Below are positions 7,266-12,413 of a stretch of DNA of 12,413 nt, one piece after another. Origin of the DNA: Deltaproteobacteria bacterium (GTDB lineage: Bacteria > Desulfobacterota > DSM-4660 > Desulfatiglandales > HGW-15); contig JAFDIC010000067.1 of NCBI GenBank assembly GCA_019308525.1, forward strand, positions 1-12,413, given 5' to 3'. The notes under the pieces were generated by a model. It was not told where the DNA came from and ran no database searches. It saw only the letters and a program-made list of their open reading frames with translations. The stretch's first letter is position 1; each line of letters starts with the position of its first letter. The position numbers were made by a program, and so were the translations under genes.

Positions 7266-7825
7266 GCCCTTTCCTCCAGTTTCTCAACCTTTCTGAAGAG
7301 GCGATCGAATTTTCCCTCTCCCATCAGCCTTGGCGCCTGTATGGGCACCTTTCTCTTGCCCATGAGTTTCAAGCCCATGGATGTAAATCTCAAGGGAAAC
7401 AGGGGGTTTCTCATGGAAAGAAAGTACCTGTTCATAAACTCCATTTCCCTTACCCGACCATAGCGCTTTACAGTATCCATGAAGGCGCGGTAAAAATTAA
7501 CGCTTTCCTTGTAACGCTTGATGCCTGTCGCGCTGGCAAGCCTCTTCAGGGCGCCGATAGTCTCTGTTAGGGGGAGACCTCTCGGACACCTGAGGGTGCA
7601 ATAGTAGCAGGCGGAACACAGGAAAAAGGTCTTGCTATTGAGGACCTGGTCAAAGTGTCCCACCTGGACGAGTCGCCACATCTGGCGAGGCGTCAGATCC
7701 ATGGCAAAGGCACTGGAGCAAGAACCAGTGCAGGTGCCGCACTGGATGCATGCCTGGACGTTGCCTTGTATATGTTCCATGATGCCGGCCAGATAATCTT
7801 CTTTTGCTCTGTCTTTTCTTTCCAT
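7262..7825 (-). CDS. hdrC: HdrC-like iron-sulfur subunit
   Basis: 187 aa, the typical size for HdrC, the ferredoxin-like subunit that carries electrons between HdrA and HdrB. Seen: two [4Fe-4S] motifs, CIQCGTCTGSC (C26, C29, C32, C36) and CSACYYCTLRCP (C70, C73, C76, C80), in a mostly helical protein with a basic C-terminal half. No membrane segment is evident, which fits a soluble complex. The start is the ATG at 7825, 32 bases after the hdrA stop. The same frame could start 150 bases earlier at 7975, but that would overlap hdrA by more than 100 bases and add a non-family N-terminus. A weak GAG-rich ribosome site precedes the chosen ATG. Its stop overlaps the hdrB start by 4 bases, indicating translational coupling. 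Confidence 0.92.
   Translation of the reverse strand: MERKDRAKEDYLAGIMEHIQGNVQACIQCGTCTGSCSSAFAMDLTPRQMWRLVQVGHFDQVLNSKTFFLCSACYYCTLRCPRGLPLTETIGALKRLASATGIKRYKESVNFYRAFMDTVKRYGRVREMEFMNRYFLSMRNPLFPLRFTSMGLKLMGKRKVPIQAPRLMGEGKFDRLFRKVEKLEERA
7273..7277 (-). promoter_or_regulatory. Ribosome binding site of hdrB inside hdrC
   Basis: GGAGG on the minus strand, 7 bases before the hdrB ATG at 7265 and inside the 3' end of hdrC. It supports the overlapping ATGA start-stop arrangement. Confidence 0.7.
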
Positions 7826-7857
7826 ATCTCGCTCTTTTATAATGGGCCCTGCTCCGT

Positions 7858-10800
7858 TCACCCGGTTTGATCGAGGGCCGAGTCTATTACCTGGAACATC
7901 TGCTGATCCCTGTAACCCCGGAGCACTGAAGCGCTGTTGGGGCATACGGTTGCGCAGGATCCACAACCCTGACACATAAGATCGTCAACAATAATTTTAT
8001 CCTCCTCATCATCGAGCCACCTGGCTCCATAGGGACAGGCTGGGATGCATCGCTCGCACAAAGAACACAGGCTGTGTCGTACCTCGGCCACAATACTCCC
8101 TGAGGCAATTCGATCGGCGCTTAGTATCCTCAAGGCACGCTGTGCGGCTCCCATTGCCGTGGCCATGGATTCCTTGACTGACCGGGGTGAAAGGGCGATA
8201 CCGCACATGAAGACCCCCTCCTTGATAAAATCCACGGGCCGCCATTTGGCATCGGCCTCCTGGAAAAAACCGTCCCCGTCGACCTCAACCCCGAAAAGCC
8301 GGGCCAGGGCGGTGACGTCGTTGGGCACGATACCAGTGGCCAGGACAAGGATATCCGGCTGAATCGTTATTTCCCTTCCTATGATGGGCTCCATGCATGA
8401 AACTATTGGCTTTTCATTTTCAAGACCAACGACTGGTTTTCTTTTCACGTCATAGGGGATAAAGACAATGCCTCGCCTGCGGGCCTCCGTATAATACTTT
8501 TCCAAGAAGCCATATGCCATGATGTCCCTGTAAAGGATAAAGATTTCCATTTCCGGGTTTTGATCTTTCAGGTAAAGGGCATTCTTGAGGGCAGCGGCGC
8601 AGCAGACCCTGCTACAATAATTCCGCGGCTCTTCCCTCGAGTCCACGCACTGAATCATGGCCACCCTGCTTACGCCTTTTGGGTCGATGGTCCCATTTCC
8701 TATCTTGTCTTCCAGTTCATGTTGAGTCAAAACGGCGTCACTCTTCCCGTACCCGTACTTGTCCGTGGGGGCCTCATGGCCTCCCGTGGCCAGTATAGTA
8801 ATCCCGTGTTGCAGGGTCACGACCAGGCCTCCTTCAGTCTCAAGGGTAGTGTGGAAATGTCCCACTCGGCCGCCCGACTGTATCACCCTGGAATTTTTGT
8901 AGACCTTGATGTTCGGATGCCTTTCCACATTCCCAATCATCTCCTCAAGGAGATCGTTCGGAGAATCGCCCTCTATGGTATGGTGTAACAACCTGAGATT
9001 TCCTCCAAGCTCTTCACCCTGTTCAATGAGAAATACCTCAAAGCCATGGTCGGCGACGGCCCGGGCGGCAGTCATTCCTGCTACACCTCCGCCTACAACC
9101 AGGGCCTTTTGAACGACACGGGAAAGGGGCGTGGCCAAGGGATCCATCCCATTGAGCCTGCTGATGCCCATGGAGATGATTGATTTTATTTCAGACACGG
9201 AGTTTGAGACCGAAGTGCCATGTTCGGGAAATAGGGATGTGCGTATATCGACTAGTTCAAACAGGGAAGAGTGAAGACCTACCTCACGGGACAATCCTTT
9301 TATCTTGCTGGTATACACGTAAGGCATGCAGGTAGCTATTAAGACACGGTTCGCCGTGCTATTACGGACAGCGTCTCTCACCTGATCCCAGCCGTCCCTG
9401 GTACACATGCGTTCACTGAAGAACACCCCGGAGACGGAGCTGATTCCTGTCATCCATTTTTCAAGTTCGGCCGGGTCGAGGATATCTTTCAATACATCTC
9501 CACACGTACACACTATTGCCATGACCTGGGGAAGCTCGCGAGAGACGTCTCGGACAGGGCTTTCGGGCTGGGATTCCAGGGCCAGGCTCCCTCCTTTGGA
9601 GTGTATCATCCTCGATGCCTCCAAGGAGGAGGCACAGGCCTCCACAAGGGAGTCTGAGATATCGCTCGGGCCTGTGTAACAGCCTCCCACATATATGCCA
9701 TCTCGGCTGGTCTGGCCCGTGGAAAAGGGCTCTGTCTGAGCGAACCCCCAGCGATTCAGCTCGAGCCCCAGGGTTTCTGCGGTCTTCGCGGTTCCTGATG
9801 GGGGTCTTTGTCCAGTGGAAAGGACGACCAGGTCAAAGAGTTCTTCTTGCCTGTTCCCCTCCAAGTCCACATGGATGATCTTGAGGCCCCCGTCTTCCCC
9901 GGCGGGTTCCACGGTATGGATCCTGTTTCTAAGAAAGCGGACACCATGGTCCTTTTCGGCCCTGTCCCTGTAACGTTGGTGTCCCTTGCCGAACGTACGC
10001 ATGTCCATGTAAAATATGCAGGTATCGATTAGCCCCTCGCTTTTTTCCTTTGCCACCACCGCTTCCTTGATGGCGAACATACAGCAGATGGATGAGCAGA
10101 AATCGGCATTTTCCTGGGGGTTGCGGGATCCCACGCACTGGAGCCAGGCTATTTTCTTGATTTGCCCACCGTCACTGGGTCGAACCAATCTACCCTGACT
10201 CGATCCTGTCCCGCTGATGATTCTTTCAAACTCGATGCTGGTCACCACATTTGGAAGGTCTCCATAGCCGTAGGTGTTTTTCCCCGCCCTGGGATCAAAG
10301 GTCTCGAACCCCGGGGCAAAGATCACCGCCCCTACCTCAATCTCCATTTCACCGGTGCGGAGGAGATCCTGGTAAAGTCGAATCACCAGGGGGACCAGGC
10401 TGTCCGGGTCAAAGGGTTTCATGAGGTAATCGAGGGCCCCTATCTTCATGGCCTCAACCGCGGTTTCAACCGTGGCATAGGCCGTCATCATGACTACTGG
10501 AAGATCGGGACTGATGTCCCTGGAACGCTTCAGGACCTCCACCCCATCCATACCGGGCATCTTGATATCCAGGAGCATCAGATGAAAGGCCTCCTTGGCC
10601 AGCTTCTCCAGGGCCTCGGCCCCGGACTCGGCGGTATCTACTCGAAAACCTTCATCTTCCAGCCATTCCTTTAGGGAGTCCCTCACGATGAGTTCATCGT
10701 CCACGATGAGGATTCGGAAGGAACGCCTGGCGTCCAATTGAAAGTCTATGGCCCCAGTGGGGCATACTTTCACGCACTCACCACAGAGGGTACATGATGA

Positions 10801-11286
10801 CATGTCAACAACGTAGGTATTGGGAATATTATGGGGCACGGGGAGATACACGGCCTTTCGTTTGCTCAGGCCAGCGTTGAATTCATCAGGCACCTCAACG
10901 GGACAAACCCTTGAACATTCACCACAGCCGATACATCGATTGGAATCCACGAAGGTGGGCCTCTGGCGGAGCGTGACTTGGAATTTGCCCGGTTCTCCTT
11001 CCACCCTGATGAGCTCGGTTGATAACATGATATCAATGTTTTCGTGAAACAGGCCCTTGCGAAGGCAGAACTGTGAACAACTATCCCTTTCAAGAAGCGG
11101 TAGCATTCTGCACATCCCGCACCCGTCAGTGGGAAACTGGTAATCCAGTTGTGCAAGGATCCCGCCCAGGTGAGGGGCCCGATCGATGAGAGTGACCCGG
11201 TAGCCTGTTTCAGCCAGATCCAGGGCGGAACGGATACCGCTGATTCCTCCGCCCACTACCAGGGCTGAGCCTATCTTGCCTTTCAT
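7858..11286 (-). CDS. hdrA: HdrA-like double flavoprotein with embedded response-regulator receiver domain
   Basis: Large (1142 aa) soluble relative of HdrA, the FAD/[4Fe-4S] subunit of heterodisulfide reductase complexes. Unit 1: FAD-binding VVGGGISG (10-17); Cys pairs C56/C59 and C70/C74; two [4Fe-4S] motifs (C118-C128, C165-C175); then, after an inserted REC domain (about 190-310), the rest of the flavin domain with CVGSR (384-388) and CSSICC (397-402). Unit 2: an HdrA N-terminal-like segment with CTCG (593-596); a second FAD site VVGGGVAG (730-737); CVDSR (880-884) and CSRVCC (891-896); and a C-terminal pair of [4Fe-4S] motifs (C1074-C1084, C1105-C1115). Usual HdrA has one such unit of roughly 650 residues. 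Followed 32 bases later by hdrC and then hdrB, so it is the likely core of an HdrABC complex. The fusion is continuous in frame with no stop or frameshift. Electron-transfer function is inferred from the family; the physiological substrate is unknown. Confidence 0.93.
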   Translation of the reverse strand: MKGKIGSALVVGGGISGIRSALDLAETGYRVTLIDRAPHLGGILAQLDYQFPTDGCGMCRMLPLLERDSCSQFCLRKGLFHENIDIMLSTELIRVEGEPGKFQVTLRQRPTFVDSNRCIGCGECSRVCPVEVPDEFNAGLSKRKAVYLPVPHNIPNTYVVDMSSCTLCGECVKVCPTGAIDFQLDARRSFRILIVDDELIVRDSLKEWLEDEGFRVDTAESGAEALEKLAKEAFHLMLLDIKMPGMDGVEVLKRSRDISPDLPVVMMTAYATVETAVEAMKIGALDYLMKPFDPDSLVPLVIRLYQDLLRTGEMEIEVGAVIFAPGFETFDPRAGKNTYGYGDLPNVVTSIEFERIISGTGSSQGRLVRPSDGGQIKKIAWLQCVGSRNPQENADFCSSICCMFAIKEAVVAKEKSEGLIDTCIFYMDMRTFGKGHQRYRDRAEKDHGVRFLRNRIHTVEPAGEDGGLKIIHVDLEGNRQEELFDLVVLSTGQRPPSGTAKTAETLGLELNRWGFAQTEPFSTGQTSRDGIYVGGCYTGPSDISDSLVEACASSLEASRMIHSKGGSLALESQPESPVRDVSRELPQVMAIVCTCGDVLKDILDPAELEKWMTGISSVSGVFFSERMCTRDGWDQVRDAVRNSTANRVLIATCMPYVYTSKIKGLSREVGLHSSLFELVDIRTSLFPEHGTSVSNSVSEIKSIISMGISRLNGMDPLATPLSRVVQKALVVGGGVAGMTAARAVADHGFEVFLIEQGEELGGNLRLLHHTIEGDSPNDLLEEMIGNVERHPNIKVYKNSRVIQSGGRVGHFHTTLETEGGLVVTLQHGITILATGGHEAPTDKYGYGKSDAVLTQHELEDKIGNGTIDPKGVSRVAMIQCVDSREEPRNYCSRVCCAAALKNALYLKDQNPEMEIFILYRDIMAYGFLEKYYTEARRRGIVFIPYDVKRKPVVGLENEKPIVSCMEPIIGREITIQPDILVLATGIVPNDVTALARLFGVEVDGDGFFQEADAKWRPVDFIKEGVFMCGIALSPRSVKESMATAMGAAQRALRILSADRIASGSIVAEVRHSLCSLCERCIPACPYGARWLDDEEDKIIVDDLMCQGCGSCATVCPNSASVLRGYRDQQMFQVIDSALDQTG
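10357..10719 (-). other. NtrC-type receiver (REC) domain inserted within HdrA
   Basis: Residues about 190-310 of the HdrA-like protein form a complete receiver domain. The acidic pair is D196/D197, the phosphoacceptor is D240 in LLDIKMPGMDG, the switch Thr is T268 in MMTAYA, and the conserved Lys is K290 in MKPF. It sits right after the second ferredoxin motif (ending near GAIDF, 178-182) and before the EVGAVIFAPGFE strand (317-328), where ordinary HdrA has a short linker. Hand alignment with the REC domain of the regulator at 121-1476 gives about 55% identity over roughly 107 residues. Everything needed for phosphorylation by a histidine kinase is present. Actual phosphorylation and its effect on the flavoenzyme are inference. 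Confidence 0.93.
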
Positions 11287-11290
11287 AAAA

Positions 11291-11303
11291 CGACCTCCGG
11301 TCG
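11291..11303 (-). promoter_or_regulatory. Ribosome binding site of hdrA inside a small hairpin
   Basis: On the minus strand GGAGGT (11293-11298) lies 6 bases before the ATG at 11286, a strong Shine-Dalgarno sequence that fixes the hdrA start. CGACC and GGTCG form a 5-bp inverted repeat with a GGA loop, so the ribosome site is partly paired. Whether this short stem matters in the cell is not known. Confidence 0.55.
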
Positions 11304-11396
11304 CAGCTTGTACCTGTTTACGGTCATTGAATCACTAAGAGCCGGTGCTATACTCGGGCCTTTGCTCAGGGTGGATTTTTTGCGAGGCCGTGCCAA

Positions 11397-12413
11397 TCAA
11401 TCCTTGCCACCCGTGACCTCCCTGAACTCCTCCTCCCTGAAAGTAGACAAAGGAGGTTCTTCCTCTATGCTTCGGCCCGCTTCGTAATCAAATGCCTTCT
11501 GAGTATAATTAGCAACGGTCCTGAAAATTTCCATCACAGGAATATCGTTGGGACAGGCATTGGAGCATTGTCCGCAGCCAATACAGGCCGTACTGATATG
11601 GGCCAGTCGCGTAATATGAAAAAAGAGAGTGTCGGTGGGCAATTTCAATATCCCTTTCCTCCGGGCCCACCTCAGGTACTGGACTGGTTCATGTTCAAAG
11701 ACGTCTGTTGCAAATACGCATTCCTTGCAATAACAGACAGGGCATGCCACCCGGCAGTTGTAGCAATTAACACAGCCTGCAAAGTAAGTCGTGAGTTTCT
11801 TCAGGTCCGAGGTGGCTTCACTGGTCTCGGAAAACATTTGATCCCTGTAGGCAGTCCTCCGGGCGATAAGAGACTCTAATGCCTTGGTGCGGCCATCCTG
11901 GTCCTTTGCGTGGGTAACGCATGCAAGGCCTGAAATCAATGATTCACCCTTGGGCGTATCGGCCTTCAGTAGTATATGGTCCTGTACGTCAACCCCAATA
12001 ATTCCCAGGAGGATGTCGGCGTTTTGGGGGACTGGATGTTCGCAGGCCTTGCATGCAGGGGAGATATCAAAGTCTTCGTAAGCGGTCTCCCCCCCCGAAA
12101 GGGCCTTTTCGTAAAAGCCAAGGGTGGCCTCCATTCCCCTGTCGCCGGAAAAGCGGGGATAGTTTGTGTTGCTATAAGCCCCTAGACAATCTAGCCCGAT
12201 AATGACTGTCTCCTCAATGCTGGCCTGTTTCAGCTTTACCAGTTCGATGACGGCCCTGATCTCACAAGGACGGAGTACAACCGCAATCCTGGCGCCTGAA
12301 GGCCTGCGGGTGAGTCTCGAGACCACCTTTGCGGCATTTATGGGGAAGGAAGGTGCAAGGGGATCGGCGTTCACAAGTTTTTCTGGATCGGTAATGAGCG
12401 TCGGCATAACCAC
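11397..12413 (-). CDS. FrhB/FdhB-like flavin and iron-sulfur electron-transfer subunit (5' end missing)
   Basis: Related to the beta subunits of F420-reducing hydrogenase and formate dehydrogenase, which bind FAD and [4Fe-4S] clusters and pass electrons between a cofactor or catalytic subunit and partner proteins such as Hdr. Seen: the FrhB/FdhB-type segment with RPCEIRA at about residues 48-54 and GLDCLG at 73-78 of the visible part. A Cys-dense stretch follows (C214, C217, C220, C224, C227, C229, C232), then a ferredoxin-type C277-x2-C-x2-C-x3-C-P motif. The frame is open to the window edge. The GTG there is unlikely to be the true start, because family members as I remember them have some tens of residues before this point. 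It stops 110 bases before hdrA. No catalytic hydrogenase or formate dehydrogenase subunit is visible, so its electron donor is unknown. F420 as substrate is not implied in a bacterium. Confidence 0.85.
   Translation of the reverse strand: MVMPTLITDPEKLVNADPLAPSFPINAAKVVSRLTRRPSGARIAVVLRPCEIRAVIELVKLKQASIEETVIIGLDCLGAYSNTNYPRFSGDRGMEATLGFYEKALSGGETAYEDFDISPACKACEHPVPQNADILLGIIGVDVQDHILLKADTPKGESLISGLACVTHAKDQDGRTKALESLIARRTAYRDQMFSETSEATSDLKKLTTYFAGCVNCYNCRVACPVCYCKECVFATDVFEHEPVQYLRWARRKGILKLPTDTLFFHITRLAHISTACIGCGQCSNACPNDIPVMEIFRTVANYTQKAFDYEAGRSIEEEPPLSTFREEEFREVTGGKD

Noticed and set aside
7826..7975. 50-residue N-terminal extension of HdrC
   Set aside because: It would overlap the end of hdrA by 118 bases and has no resemblance to HdrC. 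The ATG at 7825 starts directly before the family region.
10162..10674. Long plus-strand open frames, e.g. 10162-10674, 3354-3863 and 623-1090
   Set aside because: They lie opposite strongly supported minus-strand genes, have no recognisable motifs and are antisense shadows.
10351..10725. REC in HdrA as a frameshift or assembly join of two genes
   Set aside because: The reading frame is continuous, both junctions fall at the known HdrA linker, and HdrA sequence resumes at the expected residue after the insert.
11381..11395. Sigma-54-like site (TGGCACG ... CGCA on the minus strand) just after the FrhB-like gene
   Set aside because: The GG and GC elements are 9 rather than 10 bases apart, and the -12 part is imperfect. 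Spacing is strict for sigma-54, so it is not called a promoter.

Overview
All genes in this window lie on the minus strand and are read from the right edge to the left. The content suggests an anaerobic, Hdr-rich bacterium, most likely a sulfate-reducing or syntrophic Desulfobacterota (former Deltaproteobacteria). Three things point there: HdrABC-type iron-sulfur/flavin proteins paired with an FrhB/FdhB-type subunit, NtrC-type sigma-54 activators, and PAS-type cytoplasmic sensors. This assignment is an inference from gene content; no marker gene is present.

Layout in transcription order. (1) An FrhB/FdhB-like flavin/iron-sulfur subunit whose 5' end is cut by the window edge (11397-12413). (2) A very large HdrA-like protein (7858-11286) made of two HdrA-type flavoprotein units, with a complete phosphoacceptor receiver (REC) domain inserted in the first unit. 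(3) HdrC (7262-7825) and HdrB (6375-7265), overlapping by 4 bases. (4) A PAS-AAA+-Fis sigma-54 activator (4935-6317). (5) A DUF4213/DUF364 'heavy-metal chelation' type protein (4204-4938), overlapping the activator by 4 bases. (6) A radical SAM protein with a SPASM-like cysteine tail (3137-4168). (7) A soluble histidine kinase with an N-terminal Rossmann-type domain and a cysteine-bearing PAS domain (1502-3085). (8) An NtrC-type response regulator, REC-AAA+-Fis (121-1476). Gaps between genes are between -4 and about 110 bases, so this looks like one operon or two closely coupled ones. No stretch above 300 bases lacks a gene. The left 120 bases hold a near-perfect 43-bp inverted repeat and no gene.

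Proposed logic. FrhB-like, HdrA, HdrC and HdrB would form a cytoplasmic electron-transferring complex, possibly electron-bifurcating or -confurcating. The kinase appears built to read the cell's redox state through a possible dinucleotide-binding domain and a Cys-containing PAS domain. It has an obvious partner in the adjacent NtrC-type regulator. The REC domain inside HdrA is of the same NtrC type, about 55% identical to the regulator's REC domain by hand alignment, and keeps every phosphorylation residue. The attractive hypothesis is that one kinase controls both transcription (sigma-54) and the Hdr enzyme directly, by phosphorylating the enzyme itself. That is the candidate undescribed system in this window.
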